Part shown: piece by piece, positions 17,679 through 27,108 of the stretch | Layout: every line of letters begins with the position of its first letter | How positions within the stretch are numbered: the first letter of the stretch is position 1 | Assembly (NCBI RefSeq): GCF_035918235.1 | Contig: NZ_CP109486.1 | Coordinates: forward strand, 434,001 to 498,000 | Reading direction: 5' to 3' | Source: Streptomyces sp. NBC_01445 | GTDB taxonomy: Bacteria > Actinomycetota > Actinomycetes > Streptomycetales > Streptomycetaceae | DNA: 64,000 nt | Position numbers and translations under genes: made by a program | Notes under the pieces: model-generated | What the model was told of the DNA's origin: nothing | Seen by the model: the letters and a program-made list of their open reading frames with translations, nothing else | Databases searched by the model: none

Positions 17679-19388
17679 ATGACCAGGCTGTACGCCGACC
17701 CTGCCCGATTCAGCGAGGACCAGCTGCGCGGATTCGCCGCCGCCCATCCCGAGCACGCCACACTCGTGCCCGGCGGCGTCATACGCACCGGTCCGCTGCG
17801 GCCGGGACAGGTCGCCGTCGTGGTCGGCGGGGGTTCGGGGCACTACCCGGCCTTCAGCGGTCTGGTCGGCGGTGGACTCGCCGCCGGCGCGGTCGTCGGC
17901 AACGTCTTCACGTCGCCCTCCAGCCGGCAGGCAGAATCCGTGGCGCGGGCCGCGGACGCAGGTGGCGGCGTCCTCTACTGCTTCGGCAACTACGCGGGCG
18001 ACCGTATGAACTTCGGCATGGCGCAGGCGCGACTGCGTGACGCCGGAATCGACACCCGCACGGTCCTCGTCACCGACGACGTGGCCAGTGCGCCGGCCGA
18101 CCAGTCCGGTGACCGGCGCGGCATCGCGGGTGACTTCAGCGTCTTCAAGGTCGCTGGCGCGGCGGCCGAGGAAGGCCTCACCCTGGACGCCGTCGAAGCC
18201 GCGGCCCACCACGCCAACGCCGCCACGTACTCCTTCGGCATCGCCTTCGCCGGCTGCACGATGCCCGGCGCCGATGCGCCGCTGTTCACCGTGCCCGAGG
18301 GGAAGATGGCCATCGGCCTCGGCATCCACGGCGAACCAGGCGTCGAGGACGCCGACATGGCCGACGCCCCGACCGTCGCCCGCATCCTCGTGGACCGGTT
18401 GCTCGCCGAGCGCCCGGCGACGGCCGGTTCCCGCGTCGCCGCGATCCTGAACGGGCTCGGTGCCACGAAGTACGAGGAGCTGTTTCTGCTGTGGGGCCAT
18501 GTCGGGCAGGCCCTCGCCGAGGCCGGGCTCACCGTCGTCCGGCCCGAGGTCGGCGAGCTCGTCACCAGCCTGGACATGGCCGCGTGCTCGCTGACCCTGA
18601 TGTGGCTGGACGAGGACCTGGAGCGCTGGTGGTGCGCGCCCGCCGACGCCCCCGGCTTCCGGCGCCTCCCGCTGCCCGTGGCGTCAGCCGAGCCGCGCGC
18701 GCTGCCCGACGCGGTGCCCGAGACACCTGTCGTCCGGGGCGACGAGCCCTCGCGCTCCACCGCGACCACGATTCTCGACGTCCTACGCGCATTGCAACAC
18801 GCACTGCACGACGCCGCCGACGAGCTCGGCCGGATCGACGCGGTCGCAGGTGACGGCGACCACGGGCGCGGCATGACCAAGGGCGTCGATGCCGCCGTGC
18901 GCGCCGCCGAGCAGGCCGCCTCCCGGTCGGCCGGCGCCCGTTCGCTGCTCAGCGCCGCCGCCGACGCCTGGGCCGACGAGGCCGGCGGCACGTCCGGAGT
19001 GCTGTGGGGCGTGGGGCTGCGTGCCCTCGCCCAGGAACTCGGTGACACGGGAGCCACCGACGCAGCGCGTGCGGCCGCCGGTGCCCGAGCCGCCTTCGAG
19101 GCCGTCACGACGCTCGGCGGCGCCGCCCCCGGAGACAAGACACTCGTGGACGCCCTCGCCCCTCTCGTCGACACCTTCACCGCAGGCATCGGGCGCGGGG
19201 ACGACACCGTGTCCGCCTTCGCCCTCGCCGCGGCCGAGGCGGGCTCCGCCGCCGAGGCGACCGCCGCGTTCACGCCGCGCCTGGGCCGTGCCCGGCCGCT
19301 GGCCCAACGCAGCGTCGGGACGCCGGACGCCGGCGCCCTCTCCCTGGCCCTGTGCGCGCGCACCGCCGCCGACGTGCTCGCCGACTGA
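17679..19388 (+). CDS. DhaK-DhaL fusion kinase (dihydroxyacetone/erythrulose type)
   Basis: ATP-dependent ketose kinase of 569 residues, start behind AAGGA. The DhaK half binds the substrate covalently through a histidine, seen in GLGIHGEPGVED near residue 217; its entry motif VVVGGGSGHYPAFSG and NYAGDRMNF are also present. The DhaL half starts near residue 360 and shows the Mg-ATP aspartates in AVAGDGDHGRGMTKG, GGTSGVLWGVGL and GDKTLVDAL. Such fused enzymes phosphorylate dihydroxyacetone, or D- or L-erythrulose in tetritol pathways. The adjoining RpiB-type gene favours erythrulose (DerK/LerK-like) over glycerol metabolism, since no glycerol dehydrogenase is nearby. Confidence 0.92.
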   Translation: MTRLYADPARFSEDQLRGFAAAHPEHATLVPGGVIRTGPLRPGQVAVVVGGGSGHYPAFSGLVGGGLAAGAVVGNVFTSPSSRQAESVARAADAGGGVLYCFGNYAGDRMNFGMAQARLRDAGIDTRTVLVTDDVASAPADQSGDRRGIAGDFSVFKVAGAAAEEGLTLDAVEAAAHHANAATYSFGIAFAGCTMPGADAPLFTVPEGKMAIGLGIHGEPGVEDADMADAPTVARILVDRLLAERPATAGSRVAAILNGLGATKYEELFLLWGHVGQALAEAGLTVVRPEVGELVTSLDMAACSLTLMWLDEDLERWWCAPADAPGFRRLPLPVASAEPRALPDAVPETPVVRGDEPSRSTATTILDVLRALQHALHDAADELGRIDAVAGDGDHGRGMTKGVDAAVRAAEQAASRSAGARSLLSAAADAWADEAGGTSGVLWGVGLRALAQELGDTGATDAARAAAGARAAFEAVTTLGGAAPGDKTLVDALAPLVDTFTAGIGRGDDTVSAFALAAAEAGSAAEATAAFTPRLGRARPLAQRSVGTPDAGALSLALCARTAADVLAD

Positions 19389-19469
19389 CGGCCCGCACTC
19401 CACGCCGCATCCGAGCGCACCGCTCTCCCCCACACGCTCCGCCACCACCACCAAGAACTGGAACCGACG

Positions 19470-19985
19470 ATGGGTCACACCGACCAGACCGCCCCGGCCC
19501 CACTGCACCTCGTCATCGGCAGCGACGACGCCGGCTACGCATACAAGGAAGCGCTCAAAACCGACCTGCAGGCCGATCCACGCGTCGCCTCCGTCAAGGA
19601 TGTCGGGGTCGGCGAAGACGAACACACGGCCTACCCGCACATCGGTGTCGCGGCGGCCCGGCTCGTCGCCGACGGCCGCGCCGACCGGGCATTGCTGTTC
19701 TGCGGCACCGGTCTGGGCGTCGCCATCAGCGCCAACAAGGTGCGCGGCGTCCGCGCCGTCACAGCCCACGACAGCTTCTCCGTCGAACGCGCCGTACTCA
19801 GCAACAACGCCCAGGTACTGACCATGGGCCAGCGGGTCATCGGCCTCGAACTGGCGCGCCGCCTGGTCGGCGAGTGGCTCGGCTACCGCTTCGACGCCAC
19901 CTCGCCCTCCGCCAACAAGGTCCAGGCCCTCGATGCCTACGACACAGGCGCCGACCACACCGACGAGGTCGGCTCAGGCTGCTGA
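19470..19985 (+). CDS. RpiB/LacAB-family sugar-phosphate isomerase
   Basis: Isomerase of 171 residues. Family motifs: [17 protein letters not shown] at the N-terminus, [13 protein letters not shown], the catalytic cysteine in [16 protein letters not shown] near residue 77, and [18 protein letters not shown]. RpiB proteins interconvert aldose and ketose phosphates; homologues called DerI or EryI convert D-erythrulose 4-phosphate to D-erythrose 4-phosphate. The gene is 81 bases after the kinase, and the pair matches the known mycobacterial tetritol modules. The product would feed the pentose phosphate pathway. Confidence 0.92.
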   Translation: MGHTDQTAPAPLHLVIGSDDAGYAYKEALKTDLQADPRVASVKDVGVGEDEHTAYPHIGVAAARLVADGRADRALLFCGTGLGVAISANKVRGVRAVTAHDSFSVERAVLSNNAQVLTMGQRVIGLELARRLVGEWLGYRFDATSPSANKVQALDAYDTGADHTDEVGSGC

Positions 19986-20086
19986 GCGAGCCTCCCGCCG
20001 CGCGCGGTCCCGCTCGGCCGTCCCCGTCGGGCGGGAACCGCCCTCCCCCTCCGCCGCCACTTGCAACGACGTAAGGACAACCCCGC

Positions 20087-21487
20087 ATGATGGCCCCGAT
20101 CGCCCTGCCCCTGGCGGCCGCGCCCTGGACCGGGCACGACACTCGGCTCATCGTCATGGTGGCCGTCGCCATCGCCGCGATCGTCTCTCTCATCACCCTC
20201 TTCGACTTCCATCCGTTCATCGCCCTGATCGGCGGCTCCGTCATCCTCGGCGTGGGCTCCGGCACCCAACTCGCCAAGGTCGTCGAGTCGTTCAGCGACG
20301 GCATGGGCGCGACGCTCGGCTCCACCGGCGCGTTGATCGCCCTCGGCGCGATCCTCGGCAAACTGCTCGCCGACTCGGGCGGCGTCGACCGCATCGTCGA
20401 CACGATCGGCGCGCGCTCCGGGCCGCGAGTGCTGCCGTGGTCCATGGCATTGATCGCCGCCGTCATCGGCCTGCCGATGTTCTTCGAGGTCGGCCTCGTC
20501 CTGCTGGTCCCGATCATCGTGGTCATGGCCAAGCGCACCCGCAAGCCGCTGGTCCTGCTGGCCGTCCCGGCTCTGGCGGGGCTCGGCACCCTGCACGCGT
20601 TCGTGCCGCCGCACCCCGGACCGCTCGTCGCCGTCAGCGCGCTGAAGGCCGACATCGGCACCACACTCGGGCTCGGCATCATCGCCGCGATACCCACAGT
20701 GATCGTCGCCGGTCCGCTGTACGGCAAGTTCATCGCCCGGCACGTACGCGCTGAGGCCCCCACCGCACTGGTGGAGTCGCTGATGACCGCTCAGGAGGCG
20801 AACGGCACCCGGGTCCGCACTCCCGGCTTCGGGACCTCCCTCGGGGCGATCGCACTGCCGGTCGTCCTGATGCTCGCCAAGTCGATCGCGGACATCGCGT
20901 TCCCCGGCGACGCCTGGTACAACCACGTGCTCGACTTCCTGGGCACGCCGCTCGTGGCGATGTTCCTAGCCGTGCTGGTCGCCATGACCGTCTTCGGCTG
21001 GGGGCTCGGCCGCAGCAAGGCCGAAGTCCGCTCCGTCGTCACGGCCGGACTGCCCGCGGTCGCCGGCATCCTGCTCATCGTCGGCGCGGGCGGCGGCTTC
21101 AAGCAGCTGATCGTGGACACCGGTGTCGCAGACGCCATCGGCAAGGCCGCGGCCGAGGCGCACATGCCGGTCCTGGTGCTCGGCTGGCTGCTCGCCGTAC
21201 TGATCCGGCTGGCCACGGGCTCCGCCACCGTCGCCACCACGGCCGCCGCGGGCATCATGGCGCCCCTGGCGGCGGGAGCCCTGCCTATGGAGGCGTCTCT
21301 CATCGCGCTGGCCGTCGGCGCCGGTTCGCTGTTCTTCTCGCACGTCAACGACGCCGGCTTCTGGCTGTCGAAGGAGTACTTCGGCATGAGCGTCACCGAG
21401 AACATCAAGACGTGGTCGGTGCTCTCGACGATCGTCGCCGTGATGGGCCTGGCCATGTCACTCCTCATGTACACCGTCCTCGTCTGA
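20087..21487 (+). CDS. GntP-family proton symporter (sugar acid uptake)
   Basis: Membrane transporter of 466 residues with about twelve to fourteen hydrophobic segments. Family features include FHPFIALIGGSVILGVGSG at the start, GLPMFFEVGLVLLVPI, FVPPHPGPLVAVSALKADIG and SATVATTAAAGIMAPL with HVNDAGFWLSKEYFGMS near the end, all typical of gluconate permeases. GntP proteins import gluconate and related acids such as threonate. The acid specificity suggests that the operon substrate enters as a sugar acid, which is then decarboxylated or reduced to a C4 ketose. Confidence 0.93.
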   Translation: MMAPIALPLAAAPWTGHDTRLIVMVAVAIAAIVSLITLFDFHPFIALIGGSVILGVGSGTQLAKVVESFSDGMGATLGSTGALIALGAILGKLLADSGGVDRIVDTIGARSGPRVLPWSMALIAAVIGLPMFFEVGLVLLVPIIVVMAKRTRKPLVLLAVPALAGLGTLHAFVPPHPGPLVAVSALKADIGTTLGLGIIAAIPTVIVAGPLYGKFIARHVRAEAPTALVESLMTAQEANGTRVRTPGFGTSLGAIALPVVLMLAKSIADIAFPGDAWYNHVLDFLGTPLVAMFLAVLVAMTVFGWGLGRSKAEVRSVVTAGLPAVAGILLIVGAGGGFKQLIVDTGVADAIGKAAAEAHMPVLVLGWLLAVLIRLATGSATVATTAAAGIMAPLAAGALPMEASLIALAVGAGSLFFSHVNDAGFWLSKEYFGMSVTENIKTWSVLSTIVAVMGLAMSLLMYTVLV

Positions 21488-21583
21488 CACCCGCACTGCC
21501 GCCCCTGCGCAGCCCACTCCAGGCAACGAGAAACTGTTCCCGCGGCTCCCTCCGGCCGCCGCCCTGCAAGGAAGAAGCTCTTC

Positions 21584-22534
21584 ATGTCCACTGACACCAC
21601 TGCCGCTGCCACCGCCAACGCCCCGATCACTGCGGTTCTCGGCCTCGGCGCAATGGGCCTGCCCATGGCGACCCACCTCGCCGGTGCCTTCCCGGTGCGC
21701 GCGTTCGACGTCTTCGAAGAGCGCCGCGCTCTGGCCGACAAGGCCGGTGCCACCCCCGCCGCGACGCCCGCCGACGCGGCGAAGGGCGCGGACGTCGTCG
21801 TCATCGCCGTCCGCGACCAGGAGCAGCTGGAGTCCTGCCTGTTCGGCGGTGGCCTCGTCGAGGAGAGCGCCGCGGCGACGCTGCGCGAGGGCGCGGTCGT
21901 CGTCGTCACCTCCACGGTCGGCGTCGACGGCGTGCAGGCCGTGGCCGCGCGCCTCGCCGAGCAGGGGGTGCGCCTGGTCGATGCCCCGGTCAGCGGCGGC
22001 GCGGTGCGCGCGGGCACCGGCGACCTGCTGATCATGGTCGGCGCGGACGAAACCTCCCTCGACGCGGCCCGGCCCGTGCTGGACCGGCTCGCGTCCGCCC
22101 TGCACATCGTCGGTCCGCGCATCGGCGACGGCCAGATCATGAAGACCGTCAACCAGCTGCTGTGCGGCATCCACACCGCGGCCGCCGCGGAGTCCCTCGC
22201 GCTGGCCCGCGCGCTCGGCATCGACCTGGACCGTGCCGTCGACGTCCTCGGCCAGGGAGCGGCCTCGTCGTTCATGCTCGCCGACCGCGGACCGCGCATG
22301 GTCCAGCAGTACGAGGTCCAGGAGGACGGCACCGGCGGTCCCGAGCTGCGGTCCCGGCTCGACATCATCCGCAAGGACATGAACATCGTCGTCTCTCTCG
22401 CCAAGAAGGCCGGCGTGGCCACCTCGGTCGCGGCTGCCGCTGACCAGCTCTACCAACTCGCCATGACCCAGGGCCTGGCTGCTCAGGACGACTCGGCACT
22501 GGTGACGCTGCTGTCCCCGCGCACCGCTCGGTAA
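21584..22534 (+). CDS. 3-hydroxyisobutyrate-dehydrogenase-like enzyme (LtnD-like)
   Basis: NAD(P)-dependent dehydrogenase of 316 residues. The dinucleotide fold reads ITAVLGLGAMGLPMATHLAG (from about residue 13); the substrate-binding signature is DAPVSGGAVRAGTGDLLIMVG, and the catalytic lysine lies in GQIMKTVNQLLCGIHTAAAAE near residue 186. Relatives oxidise beta-hydroxy acids such as L-threonate (LtnD), D-glycerate and 3-hydroxyisobutyrate. It closes the operon 96 bases after the permease. Beside a GntP permease, oxidation of a C4 acid such as threonate or erythronate is the natural guess. Confidence 0.88.
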   Translation: MSTDTTAAATANAPITAVLGLGAMGLPMATHLAGAFPVRAFDVFEERRALADKAGATPAATPADAAKGADVVVIAVRDQEQLESCLFGGGLVEESAAATLREGAVVVVTSTVGVDGVQAVAARLAEQGVRLVDAPVSGGAVRAGTGDLLIMVGADETSLDAARPVLDRLASALHIVGPRIGDGQIMKTVNQLLCGIHTAAAAESLALARALGIDLDRAVDVLGQGAASSFMLADRGPRMVQQYEVQEDGTGGPELRSRLDIIRKDMNIVVSLAKKAGVATSVAAAADQLYQLAMTQGLAAQDDSALVTLLSPRTAR

Positions 22535-22660
22535 GCCCACGCCAGACGGACCACACAGGACGGGACGCCGCCCCGGTTAAGCTGACGGGTGGCGCACAGG
22601 GTGCGCTCAGCTGGGGCAACAGTGCCCGCACAGCACCGGCCACAGCGGAAAGAGGCGACG

Positions 22661-23359
22661 ATGGGAGCAGTTGGCAGGCAGGTGCGCCCGGCGGGGCTCG
22701 GCAGGACCGTCCTGATGGACGAGGCGTACGAGGCCCTGCTGGCCCTCATCATTGACGAGGGCCTGGCCCCGGGCACACCGCTGCGCATCGACACCATCGC
22801 GAAGGACTGGGGTGTCTCTCCGACACCGCTCCGTGAGGCCCTGGCCAAGTTGGAGAACACGGGCCTCGTGCAGCGGGTGCCGCACCGCGGCTACACGGTG
22901 GCACCGCTCCTGGACGACCGAGGCTTCCGTGAACTCATGGCGGCCCGGCTGCTCATCGAGCCCTACAGCGCGCGCCAGGCGTGCGAACGGGACGCGTCCG
23001 GCGCGGCCCGGATCCTCGCCGAGCACCACCGGGAGATGACCGCTGCGGCGGACCAGCGGGAGACGGACGACTTCCGCAGCTACATGCAGGCCGACTCCGC
23101 CTTCCACGCGGCCATCGCCGAGGCCGCGGGCAACCGCTTCCTGTCCGCCGCCATCGATCCGCTGGGAGCCCACATCCAGCGGTTCCGCCGCTTCACCGGC
23201 GGCCGCATCAACGACACCGAGGAAGCGCTCGCCGAACACTCCGCAGTGCTACGGGCCTTCCAGGCGAGCGACGCGTCGGCGTGCGAAGCGGCGATGCGCG
23301 CGCACCTGGAGGGCGTAGCGCACCGGTCGTTCGGACAGGCTGTGACAGATCCGGCCTGA
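22661..23359 (+). CDS. GntR/FadR-family regulator (FCD domain)
   Basis: Transcription factor of 232 residues; ATG at 22661 behind GAAAGAGG. The winged helix occupies the N-terminus (YEALLALIIDEGLAPGTPLR, then VSPTPLREALAKLENTGLVQ), and an all-helical FCD ligand domain follows (LMAARLLIEPYSARQA; FHAAIAEAAGNRFL; HSAVLRAFQA). It lies 126 bases downstream of the dehydrogenase gene and most likely controls the preceding operon, possibly by binding the palindrome at 16581-16590. FCD domains sense small organic acids, in keeping with a sugar-acid substrate. Confidence 0.9.
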   Translation: MGAVGRQVRPAGLGRTVLMDEAYEALLALIIDEGLAPGTPLRIDTIAKDWGVSPTPLREALAKLENTGLVQRVPHRGYTVAPLLDDRGFRELMAARLLIEPYSARQACERDASGAARILAEHHREMTAAADQRETDDFRSYMQADSAFHAAIAEAAGNRFLSAAIDPLGAHIQRFRRFTGGRINDTEEALAEHSAVLRAFQASDASACEAAMRAHLEGVAHRSFGQAVTDPA

Positions 23360-23390
23360 GGCTTCCGAAACGGCACAGGCTGCCCGTTCG

Positions 23391-23571
23391 GCCGGATACG
23401 GTGCCGCGCTGGCATCGCGACCTGATCAGGCTGGACGGGGTGAAGACGGCCGTGACTTGGCTGTCCGACACGAGCCTGCGGATCGGCGGGCTGACCGGAC
23501 TGCATCTGGTGTACTTGCACCTGCGCGACGACGCACCTGGTGGCGACTGCAAGAGCCTGCGGGGCTCGTAA
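23391..23571 (+). pseudogene. Scraps of transposase and tyrosine recombinase
   Basis: One open reading joins two unrelated pieces. VRPDTVPRWHRDLIR matches a segment of integrase-type transposases (compare VRPDTILR at 24240). It runs into TWLSDTSLRIGGLTGLHLVY and LHLRDDAPGGDC, which resembles the core of Streptomyces tyrosine recombinases around the first catalytic arginine. Both are far too short to act. The junction marks past rearrangement at the edge of the mobile-element block. Confidence 0.55.
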
Positions 23572-23625
23572 AGTCATCGCTGCAGGTCGCGACCATCGCG
23601 CGGTCTGCACTGGAACCATGCCAGC

Positions 23626-23925
23626 GTGATCGTCTCACTGCTGTACAAAGTCGCCCGCAAGCTGCTGTCCGTCCCCGGGGTGCTGTTGAGTCGCGACAGC
23701 ACCCAGGCCGCCGAGTTGCTTGTCCTCCGCCATGAGAATGCTGTGCTACGCCGTCAGATCGCCGGCCCGGTCCGCTACGAGCCCGTGCACCGGTTCTGGC
23801 CGGCCACCCTCTCCAGCCTGATACCCGTCGCCGCCGGCGCGAGATATTCCCGGTCACGCCTGGCACACTGCCTGCCTGGCATCGCAGGTTCATCGCGGCG
23901 AAGGGGGACTACAGCGCCCGGTGCT
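23626..23925 (+). pseudogene. Integrase-core transposase, N-terminal fragment
   Basis: From GTG at 23626 the reading is VIVSLLYKVARKLLSVPGVL, then ELLVLRHENAVLRRQIAGPV and RYEPVHRFW, the standard N-terminus of a family of Streptomyces transposases with an rve core. A frameshift near 23838 moves the next block (FPVTPGTLPAWHRRFIAAKG) to another frame, after which the homology stops at about 23925. The catalytic core is absent. Confidence 0.8.
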
Positions 23926-24002
23926 GTGTGTGCCGTTAATTGCCTCCGAGCAGGTCACCGCAGTCATGGCGTCGATCTCACGGCGCGGCAGGATGGTCAC
24001 TC

Positions 24003-24639
24003 GTGCTGCTCCGTCTCACCTACCTCACCGCTGCTCACCTCTTCACCGCCCAGCGCCTGCTGCGCACGAATGACCAGGCCAAGTTCGCCGAAATCCTCGC
24101 CCTACGCCACCAGCTCGCTGCTCTGGAACGCCAACTCGACTCGTCAAAAGTGAAGTTCAGCCCCACAGACCGGGTCGCCCTCGCCGCACTCCTGGCCCCG
24201 CTGCCCCGTGCGGCGCTGCGCCCGCGGCGGCCGCTCGTCCGTCCGGACACCATCTTGCGATGACATCGCGACCTGCTCCGGCGGCACCACGCAAGAGCCT
24301 CCTGTAACAAGCAACCCGGGCGCCCCCGCACCGTCCGCTACATCCGAGCCCTCGCCCTGCGCCTGGCCCGCGAAAACAGCACCTGGGGCTACCGGCGCAT
24401 CCACGGTGAACTCGCCACCCTCGGCATCAAGAACGCCGCCTCCACCGTCTGGGAGGTCCTCCGCCACGAGGGCATCGACCCGGCACAACAGCGGACCACC
24501 GCCACCTGGGCCGCCTTCCTCCGCTCCCAGGCCGACGCACTCCTCGCCATGGACTTCACCGAGACCATCACGCTGACCGGCCAGCGGCAGTACACCCTCA
24601 CCACCATCGAACACACCACGCGCCGGATCCGGATCCTCG
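24003..24639 (+). pseudogene. Integrase-core transposase, cut by ISL3 element
   Basis: A second, related transposase. GTG at 24003 starts VLLRLTYLTAAHLFTAQRLL, followed by AKFAEILALRHQLAALERQL. The frame is lost near 24200-24300, where RPDTILR should run into HRDLLRRHHARAS, and resumes as VRYIRALALRLARENSTWGY through ADALLAMDFTETITLTGQRQ, the start of the DDE core. At 24640 the left end of the ISL3-type element begins, and the rest of this gene is not found on the other side. Confidence 0.85.
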
Positions 24640-25615
24640 GGGACTGTAAGAAGAACGGCCCTGTCTCACATTCGGTGGTGACTGAACGTGGTGGCGTGTC
24701 GTTGGCATGACGTGCGGGATGTCAACGAGCTTGTAGACGTGGTGTTTTCGGGGCTGTCGCCGCTGGTCATCGGGGACGTGGCCGACGAGGGCAAGCGGAT
24801 CCTGGTGCGGGCTCGGACGCCGGATGGTCTGGTTCCGTGCCCGGGCTGTGGGGTGCCGTCCGGCCGTGTTCATGGCAATTACCTGCGAACCGTGGCGGAT
24901 GTGTCGGTGGACGGGCGGTGGGTCGTGGTTCGTGTGCGGGTGCGGCGTCTGGTGTGTCCCACGCGCGGCTGCCGCCACACCTTCCGCGAGCAGGTGCCCG
25001 GAGTGCGGGAGCGATACCAGCGACGTACCGCCCGTCTGACCAGGCAAGTCAAGGCCGTGGTCAAGGAGTTAGCGGGCCGGGCAGCGGTGCGTCTGCTTGC
25101 GGCACTCGCGGTGGCTGTCGCATCACACCGCCCTGCGTACCTTGCTGCGCATACCGCTGTCCACCACGCGAGTGCCCCGCGTGATCGGTGTCGATGACTT
25201 TGCTCTGCGCCGGCGGCACCGTTATGCCACCATCGTGATCAACGCCGAGACCCACGAGCGGATCGACGTACTGCCCGACCGTACGGCCGACACCCTGGAA
25301 GCGTGGCTGCGCAAGCATCCTGGCGCCGAGATCGTGTGCCGCGACGGCTCCGCGACCTACGCCGAGGCCATCCGCCGAGCCCTGCCCAAGGCAACACAGG
25401 TCGCCGATCGGCGGCATTTGTGGCACAACCTGTGCGAAGCCACCCTGAGCGCGGTCAAGGCGCACAGCAGCTGCTGGGTCACCGTGCTGGAGGCACCCTA
25501 GTATGACGGGCCCCGCGCACATACCACCCTGGAACGCCGGCGCCAGGTCCACGACCTGCTCGACCAGGGCGTGGGCCTACTCGAATGCGCACGCCGTCTC
25601 CAACTGGCAGTCAAC

Positions 25616-27108
25616 TACCCGGTCGTGAAACGACCGGGCTTGCTGCTCGAGTCATCACTGGCTGTGATGGGTTCGGCTGCGTCCAGGACTCACGCGATGA
25701 GGGTGAGTTCAGGGGCCGTTGACTGAGCCCCGCAGACCCACACGTACCACCCACGGTGGGCGATGTTGTGGGACGCGTTGTGGTCCGCGTGCTCAACGAA
25801 GCCGCAGACCCGGCACGCGAAGACGGCCTGGGCGGGCCGGTTTCCGCGTTCGGTGTGATGGCACAGGGAGCATTCCTGGCTGGTGTAGGCCGGGTTGACG
25901 TACACGACGGGCACCCCGGCCCGCTTCGCCTTGTAGGCGATGAAGGAGCCGAGCTGGGCGAATGGCCAGGAGTGGAGCGTGGTGCGTTGGGGCTTTCTCA
26001 GCCGTGCCCGCTCGCGGATGCCCGTGAGTGTCTCCAGGGCGATCCCGCGACCGGTGCGTTCAGCCTCCGCCACGATCCGCTTCGAAATCTTGTGGTTGAT
26101 GTCCTTGTTCCGCCGGGCTTCCTTGCCCGCGTGCTTCTTCGCCCGCCGCTTGGCGGACTTGGTGTGCTTCTTCTGCAGCTTGGAACGCAGCTTGCGATCC
26201 TGTTCCCGCTTGCGGTTGACGCGGCGACCGCAGTGTCGGGCCCCGTCGGAGGTGACCGCGATGTTCACGATCCCCAGGTCGACTCCGAGGAATCCGACCG
26301 GGTGGGTGTTCGGGGCGGCTTCGGGGATCTCGCAGGTCGCGATCAAGAACCACTTCCCGCCCTGGAACACCAGGTCGGACTCACCCCTGCGGTGCGCAGC
26401 CAGGACCTCCAGCTGCCCGGCCTGCCCGGTGAACGCCACGCCCTTCAGCCGGCCTGCCATGGACCAGATCGACACCGTGCGTGCCTGGTGCTGCCAGGAC
26501 AGCATCCGGTCGTCGTACGGCTGCGCCGCCTCGGACCGGAAAACCACCGGCTTGCCCGAGGCGCGGGCGTGCCGCTTCGTGCCGGGCCGCCCGTAACGTC
26601 CCGCCCGGAGGTTCGCCTTCAAGGTGGTGTAGGCGTCGCAGGTCTTCTTGATGGCGTGCTGGGCGGCCTGCGCGCCCAGGCCCCACCTGACCCGGATCTC
26701 GGCATAGGTGTGCTTGCGGAGCTCCAGCGGACGCAGCGCGTTTTCCTCGAATGCGACGTACGCGGCCCAGGTGGCGGCCTCGTTGCAGGCGTGCAGGGTC
26801 GCCTCAAGTGCCGCCGCCTGTACGGGCGTCGGCAGCAGCTTCACCCTCACCACCAGCTTCACGATCAGCGAACCTATACACCCGGACGAAGACCCACCAC
26901 ACGTTCACCCCACCTCACCCGAACGAGCGAAACCCGCCCCAGCCCTGCCCGCGCACACCGCCGTGGCCCGGCTCCGCCGGAACGCCCCGGGCCGCTCCGC
27001 GGCCGTGATGGCCTGCGGCACGTCACGGCGACGCTCCGCGTCGCACCCCGTGGATGCGATTCCTCCCGGGCGTAAACGCCCAGGGTTCCTCGCAAGAATC
27101 CGCTGAAC
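25616..27108 (-). mobile_element. IS605-type element carrying tnpB only
   Basis: Inserted in the ISL3 transposase. Because the host frame rejoins perfectly, the ends are known to within a three-base ambiguity (AAC at both junctions; 25613-27105 is the alternative). It makes no target duplication, as expected for IS200/IS605. The right end, next to the tnpB stop, has a hairpin with arms CCCGGTCG and CGACCGGG (25618-25638). The left end has GGGCG/CGCCC around TAAA (about 27068-27082). No tnpA is present, so movement would need TnpA from elsewhere. Confidence 0.88.
25690..26862 (-). CDS. tnpB: TnpB RNA-guided nuclease (IS605 type)
   Basis: Protein of 390 residues, GTG start at 26862, full length for TnpB. 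RuvC residues: Asp in GFLGVDLGIVNIAVTSDG, Glu in GIALETLTGIRERARLRK, and Asp in EHADHNASHNIAHRG. The four-cysteine zinc finger is CSLCHHTERGN followed by CRVCG. A basic segment (KKHTKSAKRRAKKHAGKEA) lies before the bridge region. TnpB proteins are RNA-guided endonucleases that use an omega-RNA made from the element's right end and help it persist at its site. All catalytic residues are present, so this copy could be active, although its mobility depends on a separate TnpA. Confidence 0.93.
   Translation of the reverse strand: MKLVVRVKLLPTPVQAAALEATLHACNEAATWAAYVAFEENALRPLELRKHTYAEIRVRWGLGAQAAQHAIKKTCDAYTTLKANLRAGRYGRPGTKRHARASGKPVVFRSEAAQPYDDRMLSWQHQARTVSIWSMAGRLKGVAFTGQAGQLEVLAAHRRGESDLVFQGGKWFLIATCEIPEAAPNTHPVGFLGVDLGIVNIAVTSDGARHCGRRVNRKREQDRKLRSKLQKKHTKSAKRRAKKHAGKEARRNKDINHKISKRIVAEAERTGRGIALETLTGIRERARLRKPQRTTLHSWPFAQLGSFIAYKAKRAGVPVVYVNPAYTSQECSLCHHTERGNRPAQAVFACRVCGFVEHADHNASHNIAHRGWYVWVCGAQSTAPELTLIA

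Noticed and set aside
17990..19435. 481-codon open frame on the minus strand
   Set aside because: Antisense to the DhaK-DhaL kinase; Ala/Ser/Arg-rich and without motifs.
25756..27075. 439-codon open frame on the plus strand
   Set aside because: Antisense to tnpB with its RuvC and zinc-finger motifs on the minus strand.
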